A stretch of DNA of 64,000 nucleotides, from contig NZ_JAJQJI010000001.1 of assembly GCF_021213805.1 (NCBI RefSeq), forward strand, positions 317,944 through 381,943, in the 5' to 3' direction. The stretch is from Mycobacterium sp. MYCO198283 (GTDB lineage: Bacteria > Actinomycetota > Actinomycetes > Mycobacteriales > Mycobacteriaceae). The notes under the pieces were generated by a model. It ran no database searches. It was given only the letters and a program-made list of their open reading frames with translations, and was not told the DNA's origin. The position numbers and the translations under genes are program-made. The first letter of the stretch is position 1; the number at the start of each line of letters is the position of its first letter. Shown one piece after another: positions 34,753 to 43,425 of the stretch.

Positions 34753-37094
34753 AGCTTCTGCAGCGGGGCGTGGTTGTGCATCAGCTTCACCCGCCCCGAG
34801 CTGCCGAAGTCGATGAGCGACATCGCGGACTCGCCGACGCCCGACACCTCTTCCACGCGGCCCAGGCCGTACTTGTCGTGGCTGACGCGGTCACCCGGCT
34901 CGAGCACCATCAGCGGCCGGTTTCGCGGCGCGCCGCGTGACGGCGACGGCCGCCTGCTGTGGTCGGCCCCGAACCGGGCGGTGCCGGTGAGCGGTGCGCT
35001 GCGCCCCGGCGCGGGATCGGAGCGACGCCAATCGACCAGCTCCTGGGGGATCTCCCGCAGGAACCGCGACTCGGGGTTCATCATCGGCTGGCCCCACGAC
35101 GACCGGACTTTCGCCCGGCTGAGGTACAGCCGCTGGCGTGCGCGGGTGATGCCGACGTAGGCGAGCCGCCGCTCCTCGGACAGTTCGGCCGGGTCGCCGA
35201 GGGCCCGCATGTGCGGGAACATGCCGTCCTCCCAGCCGGTCACGAAGACGACCGGGAACTCCAGGCCCTTGGCGGTGTGCAGCGTCATCATCGTCACGAC
35301 GCCGGCGCCGTGCTCGGGGATGTCGTCGGTGTCGGCGACCAGCGACACCCGCTCCAGGAAGGCAGCGAGCTCACCGGTGTCCGGCACGTCCTCGTCGACG
35401 GAATCCTCGGCGAGCGCCGCCGCGTTGGCCCGGTCGGTGCTGAACTCGTGCGCGACGCTCACCAGCTCGTTGAGGTTGTCCAGCCGCGCCAGGTCCTGCG
35501 GGTCGCTCGACGCTTCCAGCTCGGCGCGGTAACCGGTGCGGTCGAGCACCGCCTCCACCAGGTCGCCGAGATCGCCCGTCGACTGGTGCAGCCGCTCGCG
35601 CAGCCCCTCGAGGATCTCGACGAACGCGGCGATGCACTTCTCCGAACGGGTGTTGAGCATGGGCACCTTGCCCCCGACGGCCGCAACCAGCGCGTCGTAG
35701 AACGACACCCCGGCGTTCTCGGCGTACACCGCCAGGCACGCCTCCGCGCGATCGCCGATCCCGCGGCGCGGCGTGTTGAGAATGCGGCGCAGGCTCACCG
35801 AGTCGCCCGGGTTGTCGAGCACCCGCAGGTACGCGACGACGTCGCGGATCTCCTTGCGCTCGTAGAACCGGACGCCGCCAACCACCTTGTAGGGAATGCC
35901 GGCGCGGATGAACACCTCTTCCAGCGACCGCGAGCTGTTGTTGGTGCGGTAGAACACCGCGACGTCGTTGTACGTAATCTCGCCACGGTCGGCGAGCGCG
36001 TCGATCTCGCGGGCGACGAACGCCGCCTCGTCGTGCTCGTTGTCGGCGACGTAGCCGACGATCAGCTCGCCGTCGCCGCTGTCGGTCCACAGCCGCTTCT
36101 CCCGGCGCCCGGCGTTGCGGGCGATCACCGCGTTGGCGGCGTTGAGGATGGTCTGCGTCGACCGGTAGTTCTGCTCGAGCAGGATCGTGGTGGCGTTGGG
36201 GTAGTCGCGCTCGAAGTCCTCGATGTTGCGGATGGTCGCGCCGCGGAACGCGTAGATCGACTGGTCGGCGTCACCGACCACGCACAGCTCGGCGGGCCCG
36301 ACGGTGTCCTCGGGATCGGCTGCATGCCCGGCCAATTCGCGCACCAGCACGTACTGCCCGTGGTTGGTGTCCTGGTACTCGTCGACCAGGATGTGCCGGA
36401 ACCGGCGCCGGTAGTACTGCGCGATGTTCGGGAACGACTGCAGCACCGCGACCGTCTCGCCGATCAGGTCGTCGAAGTCGAGCGCATTGGCGGCGCGGAG
36501 CCGGCGCTGGTATTCGCGGTAGACGTCGGCGACGATGCCGGTGAGCTCGCTGCGGTCCTCGCCGCCGCCCAGGTGGGCCACCGCGTCCTGCGGGGCGACG
36601 AGTTCGTTCTTGAGGTTCGAGATGGCGTTGGCGAGGAGCCGCGGGGTGTAGCGCTTGGTGTCGAGCCCCATGTCCTTGCCGATCATCATCAGCAGACGGC
36701 GGGAGTCGTCGGCGTCGTAGATGGAGAAGTTCGAGTTCAGCCCGGGCAGCAGCGACGCCTGGTTGCGCAGGATCCGCACGCACATCGAGTGGAACGTGGA
36801 CACCCACATGTTCCTGGCGCGCGGACCGACCAGCTGCACCACGCGCTCACGCATCTCCGCCGCGGCCTTGTTGGTGAACGTGATGGCCAGCACCTGGCCC
36901 GGGCCCACGTCGCGCGCCGCCAGCAGATAGGCGATGCGGCGCGTGAGCACTGCCGTCTTGCCCGAACCGGCGCCGGCGACGATGAGCAGCGGCGTGCCCT
37001 GGTGCAGCACCGCGCGCCGCTGCTCGGGGTTGAGGCCGTCGAGGAGATCGTCGGCCGCGGCCGGCGCCGCAGACTCGGTCAGGTGCACGCTCAT
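34749..37094 (-). CDS. uvrD1: ATP-dependent DNA helicase UvrD1/PcrA
   Basis: This 781-residue SF1A helicase unwinds DNA in nucleotide-excision and strand-break repair. Helicase motifs are in order: Q motif LNPEQRRAV, motif I GAGSGKTAVLTRR, motif Ia TFTNKAAAEMR, motif II DEYQDTN, motif III GDADQSIYAFRGA, motif IV QNYRS, motif V TMMTLHTAKGLEFPVVF and motif VI VGITRARQRLYL. A C-terminal Tudor-like segment (about 725-781; GDRVSHDKYGLGRVEEV) matches that of mycobacterial UvrD1, which binds Ku and RNA polymerase. ATG 37094 gives the expected length (M. tuberculosis Rv0949, about 771). TAGATT lies 9 bases before the ATG, so the transcript may have almost no leader. Confidence 0.95.
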   Translation of the reverse strand: MSVHLTESAAPAAADDLLDGLNPEQRRAVLHQGTPLLIVAGAGSGKTAVLTRRIAYLLAARDVGPGQVLAITFTNKAAAEMRERVVQLVGPRARNMWVSTFHSMCVRILRNQASLLPGLNSNFSIYDADDSRRLLMMIGKDMGLDTKRYTPRLLANAISNLKNELVAPQDAVAHLGGGEDRSELTGIVADVYREYQRRLRAANALDFDDLIGETVAVLQSFPNIAQYYRRRFRHILVDEYQDTNHGQYVLVRELAGHAADPEDTVGPAELCVVGDADQSIYAFRGATIRNIEDFERDYPNATTILLEQNYRSTQTILNAANAVIARNAGRREKRLWTDSGDGELIVGYVADNEHDEAAFVAREIDALADRGEITYNDVAVFYRTNNSSRSLEEVFIRAGIPYKVVGGVRFYERKEIRDVVAYLRVLDNPGDSVSLRRILNTPRRGIGDRAEACLAVYAENAGVSFYDALVAAVGGKVPMLNTRSEKCIAAFVEILEGLRERLHQSTGDLGDLVEAVLDRTGYRAELEASSDPQDLARLDNLNELVSVAHEFSTDRANAAALAEDSVDEDVPDTGELAAFLERVSLVADTDDIPEHGAGVVTMMTLHTAKGLEFPVVFVTGWEDGMFPHMRALGDPAELSEERRLAYVGITRARQRLYLSRAKVRSSWGQPMMNPESRFLREIPQELVDWRRSDPAPGRSAPLTGTARFGADHSRRPSPSRGAPRNRPLMVLEPGDRVSHDKYGLGRVEEVSGVGESAMSLIDFGSSGRVKLMHNHAPLQKL

Positions 37095-37130
37095 GTCGGA
37101 CCCAATCTACCGCCGCACACCGACAGGTTT

Positions 37131-37159
37131 TTGCCAACGGAATGCGCGAGTGGCAGACT
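37131..37159 (+). promoter_or_regulatory. Promoter of the aroQ leader
   Basis: TTGCCA (37131-37136), a 17-base spacer and CAGACT (37154-37159) form a good sigma-A promoter. Transcription would start about 7 bases on, at the GTG (37167) of the leader peptide, making the transcript leaderless. The promoter faces away from uvrD1. Confidence 0.6.
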
Positions 37160-37166
37160 CTTCACC

Positions 37167-37229
37167 GTGCTCAGCACGCAGTCACGCCGATTTTTCTACG
37201 GGTACCGGACGGCGGTACCCGCGGCGTAG
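37167..37229 (+). CDS. Probable attenuator leader peptide for chorismate mutase
   Basis: GTG CTC AGC ... TAG encodes the 20-residue peptide MLSTQSRRFFYGYRTAVPAA. It contains Phe-Phe-Tyr-Gly-Tyr, the amino acids made from the product of the downstream enzyme. The stop codon lies 11 bases before a strong hairpin (37241-37270). A second hairpin (GGGTACC 37200-37206 pairing with GGTACCC 37214-37220) overlaps the second Tyr codon. This is the arrangement of ribosome-mediated attenuators: stalling at Phe or Tyr codons would change which hairpin forms. The start is supported only by its position at the predicted transcription start. No experiment is known to me. Confidence 0.6.
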   Translation: MLSTQSRRFFYGYRTAVPAA

Positions 37230-37240
37230 CTGCTCACCAC

Positions 37241-37276
37241 AGCCCCGGGGTCCGCATCGGATCCGGGGCTCATTTC
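37241..37276 (+). terminator. Terminator-like hairpin before aroQ
   Basis: AGCCCCGG (37241-37248) pairs with CCGGGGCT (37263-37270), with a small bulge and three further pairs inside around GCATC. It is followed by CATTTCTTG, a moderate T-rich run. It lies between the leader peptide stop and aroQ on the same strand, so it ends transcription before the gene unless antiterminated. Confidence 0.65.
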
Positions 37277-37332
37277 TTGTGTGAGGCCCGGAAGCGATGA
37301 GACCTGAACCATCACACAGGGAGAACACCGAG

Positions 37333-37593
37333 ATGACCACCACCGAACAGCCGCTCGACATCGACAGCCTCCGTCAGGAGATCGACCGGCTCGACGCCGA
37401 GATCCTCGCCGCGGTGAAGCGCCGCACCGAGGTGTCCCGCACGATCGGTAAGGCGCGCATGGCCTCCGGCGGCCCCCGGCTGGTGCACAGCCGCGAGATG
37501 AAGGTGATCGAACGCTTCAGCGAGCTGGGCGTCGAGGGCAAGGAGCTCGCGATGCTGCTGCTCCGCCTGGGCCGCGGCCGCCTGGGGCACTAG
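37333..37593 (+). CDS. aroQ: Intracellular chorismate mutase (AroQ, delta subclass)
   Basis: This 86-residue all-helical enzyme turns chorismate into prephenate, the branch point to Phe and Tyr. The N-terminal helix has LRQEIDRLDAEILAAVKRR, then KARMASGG and the C-terminal LLLRLGRGRLGH. It lacks a signal peptide and matches M. tuberculosis Rv0948c, which is weak alone and is activated by DAHP synthase through this C-terminal Arg-Leu-Gly-His. GGGAGAA lies 8 bases before ATG 37333. Upstream is the Phe/Tyr leader peptide and terminator, so feedback at the level of transcription is likely in addition to the enzyme-level control. Confidence 0.93.
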   Translation: MTTTEQPLDIDSLRQEIDRLDAEILAAVKRRTEVSRTIGKARMASGGPRLVHSREMKVIERFSELGVEGKELAMLLLRLGRGRLGH

Positions 37594-37606
37594 GCCGGCC
37601 CGGGCA

Positions 37607-39055
37607 TCAGGGCGTCAGCGCGACGTACTTCGTCTCGAGGTACTCCTCGATGCCCTCGGATCCGCCCTCGCGGCCGAAACCCGACTCCTTGATGCCGCCG
37701 AACGGTGCCGCGGCATCGGAGATGACGCCGCGGTTGACGCCGACCATCCCGGATTCGATGGCCTCGGCGACGCGCAGCGCCCGGTCGAGTGACTGCGTGT
37801 AGACGTACGCCGCCAGCCCGTACTCGGTGTCGTTGGCGGCGGCGATGCCCTCGTCCTCGGAGTCGAAGCCGGTGATCGGCGCGACGGGCCCGAACACCTC
37901 CTCCTTGAGGATCCGGGCGTCGCCGGGGACGTCGACCAGCACGGTGGCGGGATAGAAGTTGCCCGGCCCGGTCGGCCGCTCGCCGCCGACGGCCACCTGC
38001 GCGCCGCGCTGCACGGCGTCCTCGACCAGCTCGGCCACCTTGTTCACCTGCTTGGCGCTGATCAGCGGTCCCAGCGTCGCCGACTCGTCGAGGCCGTTAC
38101 CGGTCTGCACCTCACTCATCCGCTTGATGAGCTTCTCGGTGAACTCCTCGCGCACCGCGTTGGCGACGTGGAAGCGGTTGGCGGCGGTGCACGCCTCGCC
38201 GCCGTTGCGCATCTTCGCCAGCATCGCCCCGTCGACGGCGGCGTCGATGTCGGCGTCGTCGAACACGATGAACGGCGCGTTGCCACCGAGCTCCATCGAC
38301 GTGCGCAGCAGCTTGTCGGCGCTCTGCTTCACCAGCGCCTTGCCCACGCCGGTCGAACCGGTGAAGGTGAGCTTGCGCAGCCGGCCGTCGTCGACGAGCG
38401 CCTTCGTGACGGCGCCGGCGTCGCTGGTCGGCAGCACCGACAGCACGCCCTTCGGCAGCCCCGCCTCGTCGATGAGCTTCGCGAGGTACAGCATGGTCAG
38501 CGGGGTCTCCTGCGCCGGCTTGACGATCATCGTGCAGCCCGCCGCCAGCGCCGGACCGATCTTGCGGGTGCCCATGGCGAGCGGGAAGTTCCACGGGGTG
38601 ATCGCGTAGCACGGGCCGACGGGCTGCTTGGTGACGAGGATGCGGCCGTTGCCCGCCGGAGCGCGCAGGTAGCGGCCGTCGATGCGGACCGCCTCCTCGG
38701 CGAACCAGCGGAAGAACTCGGCGCCGTAGGTCACCTCGCTCTTGCTCTCGGCGACGACCTTGCCCATCTCCAGCGTCATCAGCGTCGCAATGTCGTCGGC
38801 CTGGGCGGTGATCGCCTCGAACACCGCGCGAAGCAGCTCGCCGCGCGTGCGGGCGGGGGTGGCTGCCCACTGCGCCTGCACGGCGACGGCGGCGTCCAGC
38901 GCGGCGATCGCGTCGTCGGCGGTGGCGTCGGCCACGGAGACCAGCACCTCGTCGGTGGCCGGGTCGTGGACATCGAACTGTTTCGAGCCCGGCCGCTCCT
39001 CGCCGCCGATCCACAGGCCGGTGGGCACTGCCTTCAAGACTGCGCTGCTGTCCAT
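37607..39055 (-). CDS. NAD(P)-dependent succinate-semialdehyde dehydrogenase
   Basis: This 482-residue aldehyde dehydrogenase oxidises succinate semialdehyde to succinate, feeding the TCA cycle. It has the Rossmann-type signature ITPWNFPLAMGTRKIGPALAAG, the catalytic Glu in ELGGNAPFIV, the catalytic Cys in NGGEACTAANRF, and a C-terminal GGIKESGFGREGG. These are the motifs of the GabD/SSADH subfamily. Only 34 bases separate it from pgi, which is read the other way. A shorter-chain aldehyde substrate cannot be excluded by motifs alone. M. tuberculosis has two gabD genes elsewhere and none at this place. Confidence 0.88.
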   Translation of the reverse strand: MDSSAVLKAVPTGLWIGGEERPGSKQFDVHDPATDEVLVSVADATADDAIAALDAAVAVQAQWAATPARTRGELLRAVFEAITAQADDIATLMTLEMGKVVAESKSEVTYGAEFFRWFAEEAVRIDGRYLRAPAGNGRILVTKQPVGPCYAITPWNFPLAMGTRKIGPALAAGCTMIVKPAQETPLTMLYLAKLIDEAGLPKGVLSVLPTSDAGAVTKALVDDGRLRKLTFTGSTGVGKALVKQSADKLLRTSMELGGNAPFIVFDDADIDAAVDGAMLAKMRNGGEACTAANRFHVANAVREEFTEKLIKRMSEVQTGNGLDESATLGPLISAKQVNKVAELVEDAVQRGAQVAVGGERPTGPGNFYPATVLVDVPGDARILKEEVFGPVAPITGFDSEDEGIAAANDTEYGLAAYVYTQSLDRALRVAEAIESGMVGVNRGVISDAAAPFGGIKESGFGREGGSEGIEEYLETKYVALTP

Positions 39056-39077
39056 GCCTCCATCATGCTCCCCGCAC

Positions 39078-39083
39078 TAAGGT
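39078..39083 (+). promoter_or_regulatory. Leaderless -10 hexamer of pgi
   Basis: TAAGGT fits TANNNT and ends 6 bases before the ATG of pgi. No Shine-Dalgarno sequence is present, so transcription probably starts at the A of the ATG. Confidence 0.55.
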
Positions 39084-39089
39084 CGGGCC

Positions 39090-40760
39090 ATGACCGAGCA
39101 GCCGATTCCCGACGTCCTCGACATCACGGCCACCCCGGCGTGGCAGGCCCTCGCCCGCCACCGCGACGACCTCGGCGACACCACGCTGCGGCAGCTCTTC
39201 CGCGACGACCCGGCTCGGGGCACCGAGCTGACGGTGACGGTCGGCGACCTCTACATCGACTACAGCAAGCACCGCGTCACCCGGGAGACGCTGCGGCTGC
39301 TGGTCGACGTGGCCCGCGCCGCGCACCTCGAGCAGCGGCGTGACGCCATGTTCTCCGGTGCGCACATCAACACCTCGGAGGACCGGGCGGTGCTGCACAC
39401 CGCGCTGCGGCTGCCGCGGGACGCGACGCTGTCGGTCGACGGGCAAGACGTGGTGGCCGACGTGCACGAGGTGTTGGACCGGATGGGCGATTTCACCGAC
39501 CGGCTCCGCAGCGGTGAGTGGACCGGCGCGACCGGCGCGCGCATCTCCACCGTGGTCAACATCGGCATCGGCGGCTCGGATCTGGGCCCGGTGATGGTGT
39601 ACGACGCGCTGCGCCACTACGCCGACGCCGGCATCTCGGCGCGGTTCGTGTCGAACGTCGACCCGGCCGATCTGGTCGCGCAACTCGACGGACTGGATCC
39701 CGCCACCACGTTGTTCGTCGTCGCCTCGAAGACGTTCTCGACGCTGGAGACGCTGACCAACGCGACCGCCGCGCGCCGCTGGCTGGTGGAGGCGCTGGGC
39801 GATGCCGCGGTGGCCCAGCACTTCGTGGCGGTGTCGACCAACGCCCGCCTCGTCGACGACTTCGGCATCGACACCGCCAACATGTTCGGCTTCTGGGACT
39901 GGGTCGGTGGCCGGTACTCGGTGGACAGCGCCATCGGGTTGAGCGTCATGGCGGCGATCGGCCGCGAGCGGTTCGCCGAATTCCTCGCCGGCTTCCATGT
40001 GGTCGACGAGCACTTCCGCACCGCGCCGCTGGAGTCCAATGCGCCGGTGCTCCTGGGGTTGATCGGGCTGTGGTACAACAACTTTCACCACGCGCAGTCC
40101 CGCGCGGTGCTGCCCTACTCGAACGACCTCGCGCGCTTTGCCGCCTACCTGCAGCAGCTGACGATGGAGTCGAACGGCAAGTCGGTGCGCGCCGACGGCA
40201 GCCCGGTCAGCACCGACACCGGGGAGATCTTCTGGGGTGAGCCCGGCACCAACGGCCAGCACGCGTTCTACCAGCTGCTGCACCAGGGCACGCGGCTGGT
40301 GCCGGCGGACTTCATCGGCTTCAGCCAACCGACCGACGACCTGCCCACCGCCGACGGCACCGGCAGCATGCACGACCTGCTGATGAGCAATTTCTTCGCG
40401 CAGACCCAGGTGCTGGCGTTCGGTAAGACCGCCGACGAGATCGAAGCCGAGGACACGCCGCCGAACGTCGTCCCGCACAAGGTGATGCCCGGGAACCGCC
40501 CCACCACGAGCATTCTCGCGACGAAGCTGACCCCGTCGGCGGTCGGCCAGCTGATCGCCCTCTACGAACACCAGGTGTTCACCGAGGGTGCGATCTGGGG
40601 CATCGACTCGTTCGACCAGTGGGGCGTCGAGCTCGGAAAGACGCAGGCCAAGGCGCTGCTGCCGGTGATCACCGGCGACGACGCGCCGCCGCCGCAATCG
40701 GATTCGTCGACGGACGCACTGGTGCGGCACTACCGAGCGGAGCGAGGTCGACCGGCCTGA
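39090..40760 (+). CDS. pgi: Glucose-6-phosphate isomerase
   Basis: This 556-residue cytosolic enzyme interconverts glucose-6-phosphate and fructose-6-phosphate. Family signatures are in place: [59 protein letters not shown] and the Lys-containing end [14 protein letters not shown]. The last residues RAERGRPA and the stop codon fall inside the first copy of a 29-bp tandem repeat, so the repeat has altered the C-terminal tail. The start is ATG 39090, probably on a leaderless mRNA. Confidence 0.96.
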   Translation: MTEQPIPDVLDITATPAWQALARHRDDLGDTTLRQLFRDDPARGTELTVTVGDLYIDYSKHRVTRETLRLLVDVARAAHLEQRRDAMFSGAHINTSEDRAVLHTALRLPRDATLSVDGQDVVADVHEVLDRMGDFTDRLRSGEWTGATGARISTVVNIGIGGSDLGPVMVYDALRHYADAGISARFVSNVDPADLVAQLDGLDPATTLFVVASKTFSTLETLTNATAARRWLVEALGDAAVAQHFVAVSTNARLVDDFGIDTANMFGFWDWVGGRYSVDSAIGLSVMAAIGRERFAEFLAGFHVVDEHFRTAPLESNAPVLLGLIGLWYNNFHHAQSRAVLPYSNDLARFAAYLQQLTMESNGKSVRADGSPVSTDTGEIFWGEPGTNGQHAFYQLLHQGTRLVPADFIGFSQPTDDLPTADGTGSMHDLLMSNFFAQTQVLAFGKTADEIEAEDTPPNVVPHKVMPGNRPTTSILATKLTPSAVGQLIALYEHQVFTEGAIWGIDSFDQWGVELGKTQAKALLPVITGDDAPPPQSDSSTDALVRHYRAERGRPA

Positions 40761-40848
40761 GCCGAGCGGAGCGAGGTCGACCGGCCTGAGCCGAGCGGAG
40801 CGAGGTCGACCGGCATGAGCCGAGCGGAGCGAGGTCGACCGGCATGAG
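40733..40848. repeat. 29-bp tandem repeat, four copies
   Basis: Four copies begin at 40733, 40762, 40791 and 40820. Each is CCGAGCGGAGCGAGGTCGAC followed by CGGC(C/A)TGAG. Copies 1 and 2 have CTGAG and copies 3 and 4 have ATGAG; otherwise they are identical. The array carries the pgi stop codon. It has no unique spacers, so it is not a CRISPR array. It is a likely length-variable locus. Confidence 0.95.
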
Positions 40849-40878
40849 CCGCCGCGAGCGGGACGCCACCGCAGAAGT

Positions 40879-40909
40879 CCGCCCCGGCCACGTGAGGTGG
40901 CCGGGGCGG
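40879..40909. terminator. Bidirectional terminator hairpin
   Basis: CCGCCCCGGCCAC (40879-40891) pairs perfectly over 13 bases with GTGGCCGGGGCGG (40897-40909) around a GTGAG loop. It lies between the convergent pgi and the repeat-protein gene. It lacks a T-run, like many mycobacterial terminators. Confidence 0.8.
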
Positions 40910-40935
40910 AACGGACAGGTTGAGGGATCGGTGTG

Positions 40936-41589
40936 TCAGCCCACCGGGGCGGCGGCGCAGCCCACGCCGGGGATGCAGCCGCTGGCGCCGCCGGGACCGG
41001 CCTGGCCGCTCGGACCGCCGGGAACGTTGGCCGAGGCGCCGGCCGGGCCCGCGGCACCGGCCACCCCGCCGGGGTTCGTGGTGCCGGAGACGCCCTCGGG
41101 GCCGGCTGCGGCGGCCGGGCCGCCGGGGATGGAGCCCGCGGCGCCCTCCGGGCCGGCCGCGCCGACCGGACCACCCGGGACCGAGGCCACTGCGCCGCCC
41201 GGTCCCGCCGCGCCCGCCGGACCACCCGGGACCGATGCCACCGCGCCGCCCGGACCCGCCGCGCCCGCCGGGCCGCCGGGGATGGAGCCCGCAGCACCCT
41301 CCGGGCCGACCGCGCCGGCCGGACCACCCGGGACCGATGCCACCGCGCCACCCGGACCCGCCGCGCCCGCCGGGCCGCCGGGGACCGCGCCGGACACGCC
41401 ACCCGGGCCGGCGACACCGGCGGGCGCGGGGCCGGGAGCCGGCACGGGCGCCGGAGCGGCACCACAGGTCGTGCCGTCGGGGTCGATACACCCCGAGGGA
41501 CCGCCGGCGGCGGCGATCGGGGCTGCGGCGATTGCGGCCGCGGCCACACCTGCCAAGAACATCGGGATCTTCGTTCGTTTCACCACCAT
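40936..41589 (-). CDS. Secreted Gly/Pro/Ala-rich protein with 17-residue repeats
   Basis: This 217-residue protein has a signal peptide (about 1-28; MVVKRTKIPMFLAGVAAAAIAAAPIAAA) and then about eight repeats of 17 residues of the type PGGPAGAAGPGGAVASV, alternating with PGGPAGAVGPEGAAGSI. The repeat block is framed by two Cys pairs (CIDPDGTTC near the start, CIPGVGC at the end), which may form disulfides. It is not strictly Gly-X-Y, so not a true collagen. The start ATG 41589 has AAGGAA 6 bases upstream. Transcription ends at the shared hairpin 40879-40909. Function is unknown; a wall-associated or surface protein is likely. Confidence 0.8.
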   Translation of the reverse strand: MVVKRTKIPMFLAGVAAAAIAAAPIAAAGGPSGCIDPDGTTCGAAPAPVPAPGPAPAGVAGPGGVSGAVPGGPAGAAGPGGAVASVPGGPAGAVGPEGAAGSIPGGPAGAAGPGGAVASVPGGPAGAAGPGGAVASVPGGPVGAAGPEGAAGSIPGGPAAAAGPEGVSGTTNPGGVAGAAGPAGASANVPGGPSGQAGPGGASGCIPGVGCAAAPVG

Positions 41590-41706
41590 GGTCGATTCCT
41601 TACCACAACCAGGGGCGATCAAAACGGATAACGGCCGTGTAACGCGGCGAGTTGTCCCTAGCGGGCGTCCGACCGCCGGTTCGCCGTCGGGTGCTGCCCC
41701 GGTCGA

Positions 41707-42456
41707 TCAGGCGAACCGCTTCGTCAGCCGCGGCGGCAGCACCCGCATCAGCGTCACCAGCGGCAGCCACGGCCACGCGGGCACGACGGCCCGGCCCGGC
41801 TCGCGCTCGATGGCGGCGACCAGGGCCCGCACGCCGGTGTCGTTGTCGACCATGAGCATGGTGGTGGCGGACTTCGCCGTCATCTCGGACTCGATGTAGC
41901 CCGGCTCGATGACGCTGACCCGGATGGGGCCCTTGTCGTACTCGGCGCGCAGCGACTCCCCCAGCGACGTCAGGCCGGCCTTGCTGGCGGCGTAGGCGGC
42001 CTTGACGCCCGGCACCCCCTTGTTCCCGAGCACCGAGGAGATGAGGACGAGGTGTCCGGCGCCGGCGCGTTTGAACATCGCCAACGCGGTCTCGATCTGG
42101 ATCAGCGCGGCCACCAGGTTGGTCTCGATCGTGGCCTTGTTGGCCCACGGCTTGCCTTCACCCAACGGCCAGCCCTTTCCGATGCCGGCGTTGACGATCA
42201 CCCGGTCGATGCCGCCGAGCTCGTCGGACAGCGCCTCGAAGACGGTCGGCACCGCGTCGTGGTCGTTGACGTCCAGCGCGGCCACCGCGATCCTGACGCC
42301 CGGATACCGCGCCGTCAGCTCGGCCTTCAGCTCCTCGAGCCGCTCGGTGCGGCGGGCGCACAGCGCCAGGTCGCGGCCCTTGGCGGCGAACTGCCGGGCC
42401 ATGCCCGCGCCGAGGCCCGAGCTCGCACCGGTGATGAGGATCTTCTGCCGAGTCAT
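41707..42456 (-). CDS. Short-chain dehydrogenase/reductase (Rv0945-like)
   Basis: This 249-residue NAD(P)-dependent oxidoreductase has the cofactor motif TGASSGLGAGMA, the NAG motif VIVNAGIG, the catalytic Ser in LISSVLG and the Tyr-Lys pair in YAASKAG. The C-terminus has a hydrophobic segment (VPAWPWLPLVTLMRVLPPRL) that may touch a membrane. ATG 42456 gives the conserved MTRQKILITG start; an in-frame ATG further upstream adds unconserved residues. The substrate is unknown. In M. tuberculosis the gene sits next to the Fpg-like gene Rv0944, as here. Confidence 0.88.
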   Translation of the reverse strand: MTRQKILITGASSGLGAGMARQFAAKGRDLALCARRTERLEELKAELTARYPGVRIAVAALDVNDHDAVPTVFEALSDELGGIDRVIVNAGIGKGWPLGEGKPWANKATIETNLVAALIQIETALAMFKRAGAGHLVLISSVLGNKGVPGVKAAYAASKAGLTSLGESLRAEYDKGPIRVSVIEPGYIESEMTAKSATTMLMVDNDTGVRALVAAIEREPGRAVVPAWPWLPLVTLMRVLPPRLTKRFA

Positions 42457-42496
42457 TCGAGCAGGATAGCGACGCTCGACAGCTGTCAAGCCGCGG

Positions 42497-43360
42497 CTAC
42501 TTCAGGAGCTTGGACATCCGGCGGTCCGCCAGGACCTTGCCGCCGGTCTGACAGGTGGCGCAGTACTGGAAGGACTTGTCGGCGAAGGACACCTCGCGCA
42601 CGGTGTCGCCGCAGACGGGGCACGGCAGGCCGGTGCGGCCGTGCACCCGCAGCCCGGATCGCTTCTCGCCTTTGAGCGTCGCGGCCTGCTGGCCGACCGA
42701 TCGCTCGACGGCGTCGGTGAGCACGGTGACCATCGCGTCGTAGAGGGCGGCGCGCTGCGCGTCGGTGAGCTTGCCGGCGGTCGCGAAGGGCGACAGCCGC
42801 GCCACGTGCAGGATCTCGTCGCTGTAGGCGTTCCCGATGCCGGCGATCACCTTCTGGTCGGTGATCACGGTCTTGATGCGGCCGGTGTGGCCCGCGAGCA
42901 CCGCGGCGAAGTCGTCGGGCCCCAGCGACAGCGCGTCGGGCCCCAGCGACGCGATGCCGGGAACGGCCGCCGGATCGGACACCAGCCAGACGGCCAGCCG
43001 TTTCTGGGTGCCGGCCTCGGTGAGGTCGAAACCGGGCGCTTGTCCCGGCGTGCCGAGATGGACGCGCAGCGCGATCGGGCCCTTGCCGGGCCGCAGCGGC
43101 GCGGCGGCCGGCTTGTCCGACCAGCGCAGCCAGCCCGCCCGGGACAGGTGCGTGATGAGGAACAGCTCGCCGGCCTGCAGGCCGAGGTACTTGCCCCAGC
43201 GCACCGCGCCGGTGACCTCGCGGCCCGGCAGCGCGGACAGCGGCGGGTCGAATGTCTTCAGCACGGACAGCGCGCCGACGTCGACGCGGCCGACGGTCCG
43301 GCCGACGGCGTGGCGGCGCAGGTGGTCGGCGAGCGCTTCGACCTCGGGTAACTCGGGCAT
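42497..43360 (-). CDS. Fpg/Nei-family DNA glycosylase
   Basis: This 287-residue enzyme begins MPELPEVEALADHL with the catalytic Pro2 and Glu3 of the formamidopyrimidine-DNA glycosylase family, which removes oxidised bases and nicks the strand. The helix-two-turn-helix region has DQKVIAGIGNAYSDEIL. A C-terminal zinc finger with four Cys (CPVCG ... CATCQ) is near 248-272. It is full-length, whereas the counterpart Rv0944 in M. tuberculosis is short. It is a paralogue of MutM rather than MutM itself, judging by the motif GKYLGL and the shorter central part. Confidence 0.88.
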   Translation of the reverse strand: MPELPEVEALADHLRRHAVGRTVGRVDVGALSVLKTFDPPLSALPGREVTGAVRWGKYLGLQAGELFLITHLSRAGWLRWSDKPAAAPLRPGKGPIALRVHLGTPGQAPGFDLTEAGTQKRLAVWLVSDPAAVPGIASLGPDALSLGPDDFAAVLAGHTGRIKTVITDQKVIAGIGNAYSDEILHVARLSPFATAGKLTDAQRAALYDAMVTVLTDAVERSVGQQAATLKGEKRSGLRVHGRTGLPCPVCGDTVREVSFADKSFQYCATCQTGGKVLADRRMSKLLK

Positions 43361-43425
43361 GGCACCAGTGTGCGGGAACGGATCGCTGCGCACCGCCCGT
43401 CCGCCGGTTGGGCCACGCCGCGATG

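Noticed and set aside
40733..40848. Possible CRISPR array
   Set aside because: The repeats are head-to-tail with no unique spacers, and there are no cas genes.
39063..41549. Very long minus-strand open frame opposite pgi
   Set aside because: It is antisense to the well-supported pgi gene, has no family motifs and is rich in Arg, Ala and Pro, typical of a mirror frame in high-GC DNA.
40933..41631. Plus-strand Gly/Pro-rich frames opposite the 17-residue-repeat protein
   Set aside because: The repeat gives open frames on both strands. Only the minus strand has a signal peptide and a ribosome site.
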